Counted from the stretch's first letter, positions 26,409 to 36,848 are shown. The stretch: 64,000 nt of DNA from Bradyrhizobium australiense (GCF_013114825.1 NZ_JAAVLX010000003.1:372001-436000); one strand, 5' to 3'. Program-made: numbers and translations. Notes: generated from the letters alone by a model not told the origin.

Positions 26409-26918
26409 ATGGACGCCGCCGAACTTCGCGCGCTGCAGGCCCCGATCAAGGAACGCTACAAGTCCGATCCTTCGGCCGCAGTCATTACCCTCAAGGCCAA
26501 AGGATCGATCGATAATGAAGGCATCGCCTGCAAGGTCGAGACCGGCCGCGCGCTGGCGGTTGCGGGCCTCCACCCCGCCACCGGCGGCTCCGGACTTGAG
26601 CTGTGCTCGGGCGACATGCTGCTCGAAGCACTCGTCGCCTGCGCCGGCGTGACGCTGAAATCGGTGGCCACCGCCATCGAGGTGCCGCTCAAAAGCGGCC
26701 ACGTCATCGCCGAGGGCGATCTCGATTTTCGCGGCACGCTCGGCGTCGACAAGGAAGCCCCGGTCGGGTTCGAGGAGATCCGCCTGCGCTTCGAGGTCGC
26801 AAGCGACGCGCCGCAGGACAAGCTTGATCTGCTGCTGAAACTCACCGAACGCTATTGCGTGGTCTACCAGACCATCAGGAACGGCCCGAAGGTTACGGTG
26901 TCGATGAAGCGGGTGTGA
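26409..26918 (+). CDS. OsmC family protein
   Basis: 169-residue OsmC/YhfA-like protein, a family that includes thiol peroxidases reducing organic hydroperoxides. Visible: LHPATGGSGLELCSGDML and the conserved LVACAGVTLKSVA with the probable reactive cysteine, followed by the central helix. The second cysteine expected in true Ohr/OsmC peroxidases is not in its usual surroundings, so peroxidase activity is uncertain. GGGAGAGAGAAG just before the ATG of MDAAELRAL supports this start. The open frame upstream is probably untranslated. Confidence 0.85.
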   Translation: MDAAELRALQAPIKERYKSDPSAAVITLKAKGSIDNEGIACKVETGRALAVAGLHPATGGSGLELCSGDMLLEALVACAGVTLKSVATAIEVPLKSGHVIAEGDLDFRGTLGVDKEAPVGFEEIRLRFEVASDAPQDKLDLLLKLTERYCVVYQTIRNGPKVTVSMKRV

Positions 26919-26934
26919 GATCCAAACGCCGATG

Positions 26935-27056
26935 TCGTCCCTGCGAACGCAGGGACCCATAACCACCGAACTGCATTGGTGTGGCAAGTACCAGCCCGCA
27001 CCGCCCAAAAAATCGAGACGCCGCGGCGTATGGGTCCCTGCTTCCGCAGGGACGAC
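26935..27056. repeat. Palindromic repeat (GTCGTCCCTGCGAACGCAGGGACCC type)
   Basis: Left arm GTCGTCCCTGCGAACGCAGG and right arm CCTGCTTCCGCAGGGACGAC are long imperfect complements, with CCATAACCACCG inside. A sibling copy lies after ispG (53133-53272). It ends only about six bases before the start codon of the next gene. Confidence 0.7.
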
Positions 27057-27062
27057 GGATGG

Positions 27063-27857
27063 ATGTCCCACGAACTCGCCTTCATCCTGACGCTCGGCCT
27101 GCGCATGGCGATTACCGCGGCGTTCGTGGTGACAGCGTCCATCGTCACCGAACGCGCAGGTCCCGTAATCGGCGCGCTGATCGCGACGCTGCCGATCTCG
27201 GCGGGGCCGTCCTACGTGTTCCTCGCGCTCGATCACGACGCGGCCTTCATCGCCGAGGGCGCGCTGGCGAGCCTGCCGATCAATGCCGCAACGATCTTCC
27301 TCGGGCTGACTTACGTCGTGCTGGCGCAGCGCCATGGCGCGCTGCTCAGTTGCCTTGCGGCGGTAGCGGTGTGGCTCGCGCTCGCCACCGTCATCCACTC
27401 GGTGCAATGGTCGCTCACAGGCGGGCTGATCGCGAATGTCATCGCCTACGCCATCTGCGTGCCGCTGCTTGCCCGGTATCGCCACGCCAAAATGCCGCCG
27501 ATCCGGCGCCGCTGGTATGACATCCCCCTGCGGGCCTCGCTGGTCGCGACGCTGGTGGCGACGGTCGTCACCACCTCAAGCTGGGTCGGCCCCAAGGTCA
27601 GCGGCATGATCGCGCTGTTCCCAGTTGTGTTCACGTCGATGATGCTGATCCTGCATCCCCGCATCGGCGGCCCGCCGACGGCTGCCGTGCTCGCCAACAG
27701 CGCCTGGGGATTGATCGGATTGGGAATTGCGATTGCGGTGCTGCATGTCGCCGCACTGCAGTTCGGTTCGGCAATCGGGCTGAGTCTGGCGCTGGCGACG
27801 TGTGTGGGATGGAATCTCGGCCTGTGGTGGCTCGGGCGAAGGAAGGTGGCGCGCTGA
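27063..27857 (+). CDS. Integral membrane protein of unknown function
   Basis: 264 residues, mostly hydrophobic, about seven or eight membrane helices. Examples are MAITAAFVVTASIVTERAGP, a GALIATLPISAGPSYVFLAL segment and WGLIGLGIAIAVLHVAALQF. I cannot place it in a named family. A transporter or exporter is the natural guess from topology alone. The ATG of MSHELAFILTLGLRM is chosen because the codons upstream belong to a palindromic repeat, leaving the 5' untranslated region inside that repeat. Confidence 0.75.
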   Translation: MSHELAFILTLGLRMAITAAFVVTASIVTERAGPVIGALIATLPISAGPSYVFLALDHDAAFIAEGALASLPINAATIFLGLTYVVLAQRHGALLSCLAAVAVWLALATVIHSVQWSLTGGLIANVIAYAICVPLLARYRHAKMPPIRRRWYDIPLRASLVATLVATVVTTSSWVGPKVSGMIALFPVVFTSMMLILHPRIGGPPTAAVLANSAWGLIGLGIAIAVLHVAALQFGSAIGLSLALATCVGWNLGLWWLGRRKVAR

Positions 27858-27860
27858 CCG

Positions 27861-27940
27861 TCATTCCGGGGGATGCGTGGCATCGAACCCGGAATCTCGA
27901 GATTCCGGGTCTGGTGCTGACACACCATCCCGGAATGACA
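27861..27940. repeat. Palindromic repeat (CGTCATTCCGGG type)
   Basis: CGTCATTCCGGG at the left and CCCGGAATGACAG at the right enclose CCCGGAATCTCGAGATTCCGG, an inner perfect dyad. Sibling of the element at 2904-3007. It sits between the convergent membrane protein gene and mutS, so it is a probable bidirectional terminator. Confidence 0.7.
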
Positions 27941-27944
27941 GCGA

Positions 27945-30677
27945 CTATTTCGGCAATTTCGCCTTCAGCGCATACAGCGCTTCCAGCGCCTCGCGTGGCG
28001 ACATCTCGTCGGGGTGCAGCGCCCGCACGGCTTCCATCAATAGCTCCGCCTCACTCGGGGCTGCGGCTTCGGCGGCGGCGCGGGAGAGGACGGCGAACAG
28101 CGGCAAGTCGTCGGCGAGCGCGCGCGCCGTCTGGCCCCGATCCTGCGCCTCGAGCTTCGCCAATACCGACTTGGCGCGGGCGATCACCGCGGGTGGCAGG
28201 CCGGCGAGCTTCGCGACCTGAATGCCGTAGGAACGGTCGGCGGAACCGGGCAGCACCTCGTGCAGGAACACGACATCGCCCTGCCACTCCTTGACGCGCA
28301 CGGTAGCGTTGAACATCCGCGGCAGTTTTGCCGAAAGCGCGGTCAGCTCGTGATAATGCGTGGCGAACAGCGCGCGGCAGCGATTGGCCTCATGCAGATG
28401 CTCGATCGCGGCCCACGCGATCGACAGGCCGTCGAAGGTCGCCGTGCCGCGGCCGATCTCATCGAGGATGACCAGCGAACGCTCGCTGGCCTGGTTCAAA
28501 ATCACGGCGGTCTCGACCATCTCCACCATGAAGGTCGAACGTCCCCGCGCGAGATCGTCGGCCGCGCCGACGCGAGAGAACAGCCGGTCGACGACGCCGA
28601 TCCGGGCGCGTGACGCCGGCACATAGGAGCCGATCTGCGCCATCAGCGCGATCAAGGCGTTCTGCCGCAGGAACGTCGATTTGCCCGCCATGTTAGGACC
28701 GGTGATCAGCCAAATCTGGCCGGATTTTTGCCCCGGCCCCGGCGAGAGATCGCAGGCATTGGCAATGAACGGCTGGCCGTCGCGCTTCAGCGCCTGTTCG
28801 ACGACGGGGTGCCGGCCGCCCTCGACGGCGAAGCCGAGCGAGCCATCGATCTCGGGCCGCACGTAATTGTCGTCGACGGCCAGCTTCGCCAGCGCGGTCG
28901 CGACATCGAGCAGCGCGAACGCATGCGCCGCCGCGCGCAGGTCGTCGCTGGCGGCGAGCGCCATCGCAGAGAGCCGCTCAAAAATTTCCAATTCCAGATT
29001 CAGCGCGCGGTCACCGGCATTGGCGATCTTGGCCTCGATCTCGCCGAGCTCGGACGTGGTGAAACGAACCTGGCCGGCCAGCGTCTGGCGATGGATGAAG
29101 GTCACGTTCAGCGGCGGCGCCATCAGTCTGTCGCCGTGCTGCGCCGTCACCTCGACGAAATAACCGAGCACGTTGTTATGGCGGATCTTGAGCGCCTTGA
29201 TGCCGGTGTCCTCGGCGTAACGCGCCTGCATCGCGGCGACCACGAGGCGGGAGGCGTCGCGTAAGTTTCGGCTCTCGTCGAGCGCGGCTTCATAGCCTTC
29301 GCGGATAAAGCCGCCGTCGCGCTTGATCAGCGGCAGTTGGTCGGCGAGCGCTCGCTCGAACTCGCGCGCCAGATCGCGCGATGGACGGGACAGCGCCTCT
29401 ATCACGGCCACAATTTCAGATGGCGGCGCTTCGAGCTGTGCGAGCCGCGCCAGCGCCTGATCCGCAGCAAGGATGCCGTCGCGCAGGCCTGCAAGGTCGC
29501 GCGGGCCGCCGCGTCCGACCGACAGCCGTGCCAGCGCACGCGACATGTCTGGCGCGGCGCGCAGCGTGGTCCTGATATCGTCACGCGTGGCGCTATCGGC
29601 AACGAAGGCTGCAATCGCATCCAGCCGCCGTGCAATCGCCGCGCTGTCGGTGAGCGGCGCCGCGAGACGCTGCGCCAATAGCCGCGAGCCGGCGGCGGTG
29701 ACGGTGCAGTCGATCGCATCGAGCAGCGATCCGCGTCGCTCGCCGGCGAGCGTCCGCGTCAATTCGAGATTGGCGCGGGTGGCCGGATCGATCGCCATCG
29801 TGGTGCCCGCGGCCTCCCGCGACGGCGGCGACAGCGGCGGACGTTTTCCGACCTGCGTGCGATCGATATAGGTGACGGCGGCGGCAGCGGCAGTCGCCTC
29901 CAGCCGCGACATCGCGGAAAGCCCGTCCATCGTCGCGACCGCGAAATAATCGCACAGCCGCCGTTCGGCGGTGGCGCCGTCGAAGACGTCGCGGGTCAGC
30001 GGCGTTACCGAGGCTAGTTCGCGCAGCAACGGTCCGAGATCAGGATCGCCATAGAGCGCATCGGTGACGATGGCCTCGTTCGGATTGATCCGCGCCAGCG
30101 TCGCCGCCAGTTCGGCCGCTGAGCATTCCGTCACCATGAACTCGGACGTGGAAATGTCGATCCATGCCAGCCCGATGCGGTCGCCGCCGGAGGAAGCGCG
30201 GGCGCGCGCGATTGCCAGCAGGTAGTTGTTGGTGCGGGCGTCCAGCAGCGTGTCTTCGGTCAGCGTGCCCGGCGTCACCAGCCGCACCACGCCGCGGCGG
30301 ACCACGCTCTTGTTGCCGCGGGCGCGCGCGGCGGCGGGGTCCTCGGTCTGCTCGCACACGGCAACGCGGTGGCCGGCATTGATCAGGCGATGCAGATAGT
30401 CCTCGGAGCGCTCCACCGGCACGCCGCACATCGGGATATCCATGCCCTGATGCTTGCCGCGCTTGGTCAGCACGATGCCGAGCGTCTTCGAGGCGATTTC
30501 GGCGTCCTCGAAGAACAGCTCGTAAAAATCGCCCATCCGGTAGAACAGGAGCAGCCCGGGATGGGCGGCCTTGATCTCCAGATATTGTTCCATCATCGGC
30601 GTGACGCGGGAAGTTGCGTCGGTCGCAGGCGTGGCCTCGGGTGCCGCGGGGGCGGGGATGGATTGCTGGATCGTCAT
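27945..30677 (-). CDS. mutS: DNA mismatch repair protein MutS
   Basis: Mismatch-recognition ATPase of about 910 residues. The mismatch-binding motif is in [11 protein letters not shown] (Phe51, Glu53). The clamp and lever regions follow. The ATPase carries [13 protein letters not shown] (about residue 660), [28 protein letters not shown] and the conserved ATHYHEL. The C-terminus carries the helix-turn-helix dimerisation region. The frame stays open 31 codons beyond the chosen ATG, but those codons overlap a dispersed repeat. No clear ribosome site was seen. Adjacent to glnD in convergent-divergent arrangement, with two unrelated genes between. Confidence 0.95.
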   Translation of the reverse strand: MTIQQSIPAPAAPEATPATDATSRVTPMMEQYLEIKAAHPGLLLFYRMGDFYELFFEDAEIASKTLGIVLTKRGKHQGMDIPMCGVPVERSEDYLHRLINAGHRVAVCEQTEDPAAARARGNKSVVRRGVVRLVTPGTLTEDTLLDARTNNYLLAIARARASSGGDRIGLAWIDISTSEFMVTECSAAELAATLARINPNEAIVTDALYGDPDLGPLLRELASVTPLTRDVFDGATAERRLCDYFAVATMDGLSAMSRLEATAAAAAVTYIDRTQVGKRPPLSPPSREAAGTTMAIDPATRANLELTRTLAGERRGSLLDAIDCTVTAAGSRLLAQRLAAPLTDSAAIARRLDAIAAFVADSATRDDIRTTLRAAPDMSRALARLSVGRGGPRDLAGLRDGILAADQALARLAQLEAPPSEIVAVIEALSRPSRDLAREFERALADQLPLIKRDGGFIREGYEAALDESRNLRDASRLVVAAMQARYAEDTGIKALKIRHNNVLGYFVEVTAQHGDRLMAPPLNVTFIHRQTLAGQVRFTTSELGEIEAKIANAGDRALNLELEIFERLSAMALAASDDLRAAAHAFALLDVATALAKLAVDDNYVRPEIDGSLGFAVEGGRHPVVEQALKRDGQPFIANACDLSPGPGQKSGQIWLITGPNMAGKSTFLRQNALIALMAQIGSYVPASRARIGVVDRLFSRVGAADDLARGRSTFMVEMVETAVILNQASERSLVILDEIGRGTATFDGLSIAWAAIEHLHEANRCRALFATHYHELTALSAKLPRMFNATVRVKEWQGDVVFLHEVLPGSADRSYGIQVAKLAGLPPAVIARAKSVLAKLEAQDRGQTARALADDLPLFAVLSRAAAEAAAPSEAELLMEAVRALHPDEMSPREALEALYALKAKLPK

Positions 30678-30678
30678 C

Positions 30679-30746
30679 AGAGCGTTTTCAAGTGAAGTGG
30701 GTACCGGTTCGCGTGAAGAAAACGCGTCAAAACGAGAAGCTGGAGC
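30679..30746. repeat. Palindromic repeat upstream of mutS
   Basis: AGAGCGTTTTCAAGTGAAGT, a GTGGGTACCGG core, then GAAGAAAACGCGTCAAAACG and AGAAGCTGGAGC. It is a diverged relative of the element at 16861-16934. It abuts the mutS start, so the mutS promoter must be within or beyond it. Confidence 0.55.
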
Positions 30747-30908
30747 CGGCCGAGGCTCCAGGGGCCGCAAACTACAGAATTTCGCCGCCCGGTCCTATTC
30801 CCATACCTGCGTTGTCAGAGTTTTCCACGCCCGGCGCCGCTCGATTGATTATTCGCCCTGAGCATGCCGGCCCTTCCGCGAAAGTGCCGCGCGGCGGGCA
30901 TGCCTCAA

Positions 30909-30937
30909 TTGACCTGCCGCGGGCGCGCTCCTAAAAC
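30909..30937 (+). promoter_or_regulatory. Possible promoter of pcaF
   Basis: TTGACC at 30909 and TAAAAC at 30932, spaced by 17 bases, about 50 bases before the pcaF ATG. A fair match to a housekeeping alphaproteobacterial promoter. The remaining ~160 bases between the mutS repeat and this site show nothing else. Confidence 0.35.
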
Positions 30938-30989
30938 TCGCATCAATTCTGGGTCACCGCCTAAAGCACGGCATTCAGGGAGAGATTCT

Positions 30990-32198
<1,209 letters not shown>

Positions 32199-32242
32199 GA
32201 CAACAATTTGGGAAGGCGAAAAATCGCGCTTTCCCAAATTAG

Positions 32243-32256
32243 TTATGTCATATAAT
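32243..32256 (+). promoter_or_regulatory. Candidate LysR box overlapping a -10 element before pcaH
   Basis: TTATGTCATATAA is an AT-rich near-dyad with T-N11-A spacing, as LysR-family sites have. It overlaps a perfect TATAAT (32251-32256). No good -35 is present, which fits an activator-dependent promoter. It sits about 50 bases before pcaH, implying that pcaHG can be transcribed separately from pcaF. Confidence 0.4.
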
Positions 32257-32304
32257 GATCCGGGTGGCGCGGCTCACGAATGCGTTGCGAGGGAGGAATT
32301 CGTC

Positions 32305-33006
32305 ATGACATTGGTCTATCCAGTGCAATCGCTCGCGGCGCATCCGCCGCGGCTGTCTCCCGCCTACAAGAGCACGGTCAAGCGTTCGCCCTCGAAGCCG
32401 CTGATTCCGATGCGGCATACGCTGTCGGAACTGACGGGGCCGGTCTATGGCCACGAGACGGTGCGCGCGAACGATCACGACCTCACGGTTCATGGCAAGG
32501 GCGAGCCGATCGGCGAGCGCATCATCGTGCATGGCCACGTGCTCGATGAAGACGGCCGCGGCGTGCCGAACACGCTGGTCGAACTCTGGCAGGCCAATGC
32601 CTGCGGACGCTATGTCCACGTCGTCGACCAGCATCCCGCGCCGCTTGATCCGAATTTCACCGGCGCCGGCCGCGCGCAAACAGACGCGCAAGGCTATTAC
32701 CGTTTCATCACGATCAAGCCCGGCGCTTACCCCTGGGGCAATCACCACAACGCCTGGCGGCCGGCCCACATCCACTTTTCGGTGTTCGGCCACTCCTTCG
32801 TCTCTCGCCTGGTGACGCAGATGTATTTCCCGGGCGATCCCCTGTTCCCGTTCGATCCGATCTTCAATTCGGTCACCGACGAGAAGGCGCGCAACCGGAT
32901 GATCTCGTCGTTCGATCTGGAGAACACCAAGCCGGACTGGGCGCTGTGCTATCGCTTCAACATTGTGCTGCGCGGGCGCAACGCCACGCCGATGGAGAAC
33001 AGTTAA
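32305..33006 (+). CDS. pcaH: Protocatechuate 3,4-dioxygenase beta subunit
   Basis: Iron(III)-bearing subunit of the intradiol dioxygenase that opens protocatechuate to 3-carboxy-cis,cis-muconate. The four metal ligands are visible with the exact spacing of the Pseudomonas enzyme: Tyr103 (GRYVH), Tyr142 (GAYPW), His155 and His157 (RPAHIHFSV). Length 233 is normal. GGGAGG lies 8 bases before the ATG. The stop codon is directly followed by the GTG of pcaG, so both subunits are made together. It lies 106 bases after pcaF. Confidence 0.96.
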   Translation: MTLVYPVQSLAAHPPRLSPAYKSTVKRSPSKPLIPMRHTLSELTGPVYGHETVRANDHDLTVHGKGEPIGERIIVHGHVLDEDGRGVPNTLVELWQANACGRYVHVVDQHPAPLDPNFTGAGRAQTDAQGYYRFITIKPGAYPWGNHHNAWRPAHIHFSVFGHSFVSRLVTQMYFPGDPLFPFDPIFNSVTDEKARNRMISSFDLENTKPDWALCYRFNIVLRGRNATPMENS

Positions 33007-33612
33007 GTGCCACAGACCAAGCCAGACGGCGTCACCCCGTCGCAGACCGTCGGTCCCTATTTCGCTTACGGCCTTACCCCCAATGGCAAATACGACTGGA
33101 ACGACGCCTTCAACAATAATTTGGTGACGCCGGACACTTCGGGCGAACGGATTCGCATCGAAGGAGAGGTATTCGACGGTGACGGCGCGGTCGTGCCGGA
33201 TTGCATGCTGGAGATCTGGCAGGCGGACGCGCAGGGCAGATTCAGCGATCCGCAGGACAAGCGGGCAGTGCCGAATACATCGTTCAAGGGGTTTGGCCGG
33301 ATCGGCACCGATGCCAAGGGCGGCTACGCGTTTGATACCGTCAAGCCGGGCGTGGTGCCCGATCCCGACGGCAAGCCGCAGGCGCCGCATATTGTGCTCG
33401 CCGTGTTCGCGCGCGGCATGCTCCTGCATAACTACACACGAATCTATTTCGATGGTGAGGCCGCCAATGCCGCCGATCCGGTGCTGGCGCTGGTGCCGGC
33501 CGACCGCCGCGCCACGCTGATCGCGACACGCCAGCCGGGCAGCGGAAATGCGGTCTATCGTTTCGACGTACATCTGCAGGGCGACAACGAGACGGTGTTT
33601 TTCGAAGTGTAG
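33007..33612 (+). CDS. pcaG: Protocatechuate 3,4-dioxygenase alpha subunit
   Basis: Non-metal subunit of the dioxygenase, 201 residues. It has the common fold (TPSQTVGPYFAYGL, LEIWQADAQGRF, FKGFGRIGTDAKGGYAFDTV) but lacks the Tyr/His ligand set: the position of HIH is occupied by APHIVLAVFARG. This is the normal state for alpha subunits, which complete the active-site wall. The start is GTG immediately after the pcaH stop, served by GGAGAAC at the end of pcaH. Translational coupling with pcaH is very likely. Confidence 0.95.
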   Translation: MPQTKPDGVTPSQTVGPYFAYGLTPNGKYDWNDAFNNNLVTPDTSGERIRIEGEVFDGDGAVVPDCMLEIWQADAQGRFSDPQDKRAVPNTSFKGFGRIGTDAKGGYAFDTVKPGVVPDPDGKPQAPHIVLAVFARGMLLHNYTRIYFDGEAANAADPVLALVPADRRATLIATRQPGSGNAVYRFDVHLQGDNETVFFEV

Positions 33613-33656
33613 CCGCTACTGCATGCAGAGGCGGCGCGACAGGCAAGACTTCGCAC

Positions 33657-34595
33657 ATGATGACGCTTCGCCAGGTCGAGGTGATCCGCGCCGTGATGGT
33701 AACCGGCACGATCGGCGGCGCGGCGAGGCTTCTGAACGTGTCGGCGCCCGGCGTCAGCCGGCTGGTGAAATACACCGAAAAGTCCCTGGGAGTCCGCTTT
33801 TTCCAGCGCCAAAACGGACGCTATTTTCCGACGCCGGAAGCCCGCAACATCTTCGAGCAGATCAACGGCGTCTACGAGAAGATGGATGATCTCTCCGAGA
33901 TCATCTCCAAGATCGGCCGCGGTAATCTGTCAGAACTGCGGATCGGCTCGGTGCCGAGCATCTCGCAGGTGATGGTGCCGCGCGCGATCGAGCGGGTCCG
34001 CCGCCGCTATCCCGAATTGCGGATCGACATCAACATCCTCAAGATCGAGGAAGCCGTCGACTATCTGTTGCTCGGCCGTGGCGATTGCGTCGCCATGAGT
34101 TATCGGCTCGAGCATCCCGGTCTCGACTTCCTGCCGCTGGCGTCGGGCGAGTTGTTCTGCATCGTCCCGGCGGGGCATGAGCTTGCCGGGTGCAAGCAGG
34201 TCTCGGCCAAGGAGATCATCCGCTATCCCCTGATCGGCATCGATCCCAACGATCCCTATGGACGGATCGTGGCGGAAATCTTTGCGCGCAACAAACTCGA
34301 CTACGACATCACCATCCGGGCCCGCTTCGGCACCACGGTGTGTGCGCTCGTCAAGGCCGGTCTCGGCATTGCCGTGATCGACCAGTTCACCGTCGCTCAT
34401 GGTGGTTATCCCGGAATTGAGTTGCTGCGGATCGTCGAGCCGACCAGGTTCGACACGTATATTGCGGTGAAACGCGGCGCGCCGCTGTCGCTGCACATCG
34501 AGTACTTCATCGAATGCCTGCGCTCGGAAATGCAGGCGGTGGAACCGGGCAGGACGGCACCGCGCAAGCTCGATTCCAAGTCTCGCATCAGATAA
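33657..34595 (+). CDS. LysR family regulator of the aromatic-acid cluster
   Basis: 312-residue LysR regulator. The winged helix-turn-helix at the N-terminus (LRQVEVIRAVMVTGTIGGAA followed by SRLVKYTEKSLGVRFF) is followed by a periplasmic-binding-protein-like effector domain from about residue 90. It lies between pcaG and aroE in the same direction, unlike classical LysR genes that diverge from their targets, so it may be autoregulated within the operon. The presumed inducer is shikimate, quinate or protocatechuate. It is not a close PcaQ match in its first residues. A perfect AT-rich palindrome overlaps its stop codon. Confidence 0.85.
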   Translation: MMTLRQVEVIRAVMVTGTIGGAARLLNVSAPGVSRLVKYTEKSLGVRFFQRQNGRYFPTPEARNIFEQINGVYEKMDDLSEIISKIGRGNLSELRIGSVPSISQVMVPRAIERVRRRYPELRIDINILKIEEAVDYLLLGRGDCVAMSYRLEHPGLDFLPLASGELFCIVPAGHELAGCKQVSAKEIIRYPLIGIDPNDPYGRIVAEIFARNKLDYDITIRARFGTTVCALVKAGLGIAVIDQFTVAHGGYPGIELLRIVEPTRFDTYIAVKRGAPLSLHIEYFIECLRSEMQAVEPGRTAPRKLDSKSRIR

Positions 34596-34608
34596 CATGA
34601 TGTTATCT
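34590..34608. promoter_or_regulatory. Perfect 9-1-9 palindrome at the end of the LysR gene
   Basis: AGATAACATGATGTTATCT is a perfect dyad that covers the TAA stop of the LysR gene. It is AT-rich without a following T-run, which speaks against a terminator. Its ATAAC-N5-GTTAT arms resemble the operators described for PcaQ-type LysR proteins (ATAACC-N4-GGTTAA). It lies about 120 bases before aroE and may drive the second half of the cluster. Confidence 0.5.
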
Positions 34609-34723
34609 ATCCAGCATAAATGGGTAATTGTGTTAGGTCGGCAAAACGCTATCGTTTCGGCGGATCGGGGCGTATCCCCGACCGACCACTGACGCTAATC
34701 CGCATTGCGCCGATGACGAGATC

Positions 34724-35614
34724 ATGAGCCCTGCCGCCCGTCCCATTGCTCCGGCCGATCGCCGCTTCCTCACCGGCCTGATCGGCGCGCCGATCGCGCA
34801 TTCGGCGTCGCCAGCGATGCATGAGCGGGCTGCCGAAGCGCTCGGCGCCCATTGCCACTACCAGCTCATCGAGGTCGCGGGCGCGGACCGCCAGGAATTG
34901 CGGCTGCTGCTGGATGGCGTGCGGCGTCTTGGATTTGCGGGCGTCAACGTCACGTTCCCCTACAAGGAAGCGGTGGTTTCCCTGCTCGATGAATTGTCGC
35001 CCGGCGCACGCGCGATCGGCGCGGTCAACACGGTCGTGGTCAGGGATGGCCGGCTGATCGGATACAACACCGATACGACAGGGTTTGCCCGGGCGATCAC
35101 CGACCTTGTCCGGGATCCCGCGCAGAGCCGTGTCGCCGTGATCGGCGCAGGCGGCGTTGGCAAGGCGATCGCCTTCGCGCTGGCGGAGACCGGCGTGAGC
35201 GAGATCAGAATCTTTGACACCGATCGCGCCAAGACAACACAACTTGTCGGCCAAATCGAGAGCCGCGGCAGCGCAAAGATTGCCGGCAGCGTCGAGGAAG
35301 CCATGCGCGGCGCCACCGGCGTGGTCAATGGCTCGCCAGTCGGCATGCTGCCGAACCGCGGCACACCCGTTCCCGACGCGCTGCTTCACAAGAACATTTG
35401 GGTAGCGGACGCGGTCTACACGCCGCTTTGGACGCCGCTGTTGAATGCCGCCAAGGCGAAGGGCGCCGCCGTCATGACCGGACGCGAACTTGCAATCTAT
35501 CAGGCCGCGGACGCTTTCGAGCTGTTCACGGGATTGAAGCCGTCGGCCGTCGAGATGGGAAATGCATTCGACGCCGTGATGGCCAAACGCTACGCTAATG
35601 TGAATGCAGCGTAA
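34724..35614 (+). CDS. aroE: Shikimate/quinate-type dehydrogenase (AroE family, probably catabolic)
   Basis: Oxidoreductase interconverting shikimate and 3-dehydroshikimate, 296 residues. Substrate site: IAHSASPAMHE with the Ser pair that holds the carboxylate, catalytic Lys/Asp in NVTFPYKEAV and YNTDTTGF. Rossmann loop: VIGAGGVGKAIAFAL. The segment after the second strand reads IFDTDRAK rather than the NRT/SR motif of NADP-dependent biosynthetic AroE. An Asp there is characteristic of NAD-using catabolic enzymes such as QsuD. Together with the dehydratase and pcaGH nearby, this suggests a role in shikimate/quinate breakdown. Cofactor preference is inference. Confidence 0.88.
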   Translation: MSPAARPIAPADRRFLTGLIGAPIAHSASPAMHERAAEALGAHCHYQLIEVAGADRQELRLLLDGVRRLGFAGVNVTFPYKEAVVSLLDELSPGARAIGAVNTVVVRDGRLIGYNTDTTGFARAITDLVRDPAQSRVAVIGAGGVGKAIAFALAETGVSEIRIFDTDRAKTTQLVGQIESRGSAKIAGSVEEAMRGATGVVNGSPVGMLPNRGTPVPDALLHKNIWVADAVYTPLWTPLLNAAKAKGAAVMTGRELAIYQAADAFELFTGLKPSAVEMGNAFDAVMAKRYANVNAA

Positions 35615-35665
35615 CAACACGGCCGGTTACAAGGCCGTTTTTTGAAACAACAAGAGGGGATGGAA

Positions 35666-36802
35666 ATGAAATCTGGAATCTTTGCCGCGCTACTGCTCGT
35701 GGCCATGTCGGCCAGTGGCGCATTCGCACAGGGCGCGCCGATCAAACTCGCCGATGTCGCCGAACTGTCCGGCGGCGGCGCCACCGTTGGCAACAACTGG
35801 AAAAACGGCATCGACCTCGCGATCGAGGAAATCAACGCCAAGGGCGGCTTGCTCGGCCGCAAGCTCGAAGTCACGCATGCGGATTCGCAGTCGAACCCCG
35901 GCGTGGCGCGCGCGCAGGTGCAGAAGGCGCTCGACAATGAGCCCTATGTGCTGCTCGGCCCCGGCTATTCCGGATCGGTCAAGGTCACTTCGCCGCTCGC
36001 CGCCGAGGCCGGCATCACGCAGATCATGGGCGGCGAAGCCGCCGAACTGACGCAGGGCGGCAACAAATTCCTGTTCCGCACCTCGTTCGGCCAGCAGTCC
36101 TCCATGCCGAAGGTTGCCAAATACGTCAACGACGAGCTGAAGGCGAAGTCGGTCGCGATCGTCTGGGTCAACAACGATTTCGGCAAGGGCGGCCGCGACG
36201 TCATGACCAAGGAATTCGCCAAGTACAATATCAAGGTCGCCGCTGACATTTCCACCGAAGCCGGACAAGCCGATTTCGCCGCCGACGTCAGCAAGATCAA
36301 AGCCGCGGCGCCCGATGCGGTCTTCATCTACCTCAACGAGGAAGAAAGCGCGCGGATATTGAAAGAGCTGAAGCGCCAAGCGATCGCTGTGCCGCTGGTC
36401 GGCGAGACGACGCTCGTCGGCCAGAAGGTCGTCGAACTCGCTGGAGACGCCGCCAATGGCGCGCGCGGCCATGTCGGTCTTACCACCGACGCACCGGTCG
36501 ATCTGGTCAAGGCGTTCCGGGAGAAGTTCGTCAAGAAGTACAATTATGTCCCTGATCATAACGGACTGAAGGGCTATCTCGCGATCTACATGGTCAAAGC
36601 CACCACCGAGAAGATGGGCAAGGTCGATGCCAAAAAGTTCGCTGATACGCTTCACGGCCTCACCATCAAGGCCGCGAGCGAGCCCGGCATCCTGATGGAT
36701 GTGACCTTCGATGAGAAGGGCGACATCGACCGCCAGGGATTCCTGGTCGAGATCGTTGAGGGCAAGCAGGTCGTCAAGCAGGTGCTGCCGAAGCTGAATT
36801 GA
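35666..36802 (+). CDS. ABC substrate-binding protein of the aromatic-acid importer
   Basis: Periplasmic type-I binding protein, 378 residues, delivering substrate to the LivHMGF-like transporter encoded just downstream. Signal peptide MKSGIFAALLLVAMSASGAF with cleavage after FAQ. The mature part has the usual IKLADVAELSGGGATVGNNW and VLLGPGYSGSVKVTSPL segments. Of three in-frame starts I chose the ATG preceded by AGAGGGG at five-base spacing. Context (aroE before, dehydratase after) points to shikimate, quinate or a related hydroxylated acid rather than leucine. A palindromic repeat separates it from livH. Confidence 0.88.
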   Translation: MKSGIFAALLLVAMSASGAFAQGAPIKLADVAELSGGGATVGNNWKNGIDLAIEEINAKGGLLGRKLEVTHADSQSNPGVARAQVQKALDNEPYVLLGPGYSGSVKVTSPLAAEAGITQIMGGEAAELTQGGNKFLFRTSFGQQSSMPKVAKYVNDELKAKSVAIVWVNNDFGKGGRDVMTKEFAKYNIKVAADISTEAGQADFAADVSKIKAAAPDAVFIYLNEEESARILKELKRQAIAVPLVGETTLVGQKVVELAGDAANGARGHVGLTTDAPVDLVKAFREKFVKKYNYVPDHNGLKGYLAIYMVKATTEKMGKVDAKKFADTLHGLTIKAASEPGILMDVTFDEKGDIDRQGFLVEIVEGKQVVKQVLPKLN

Positions 36803-36848
36803 GCGTGTTGAAAACCGTGGTCAGATGAGTCGGGCCGCGACGACGCTG

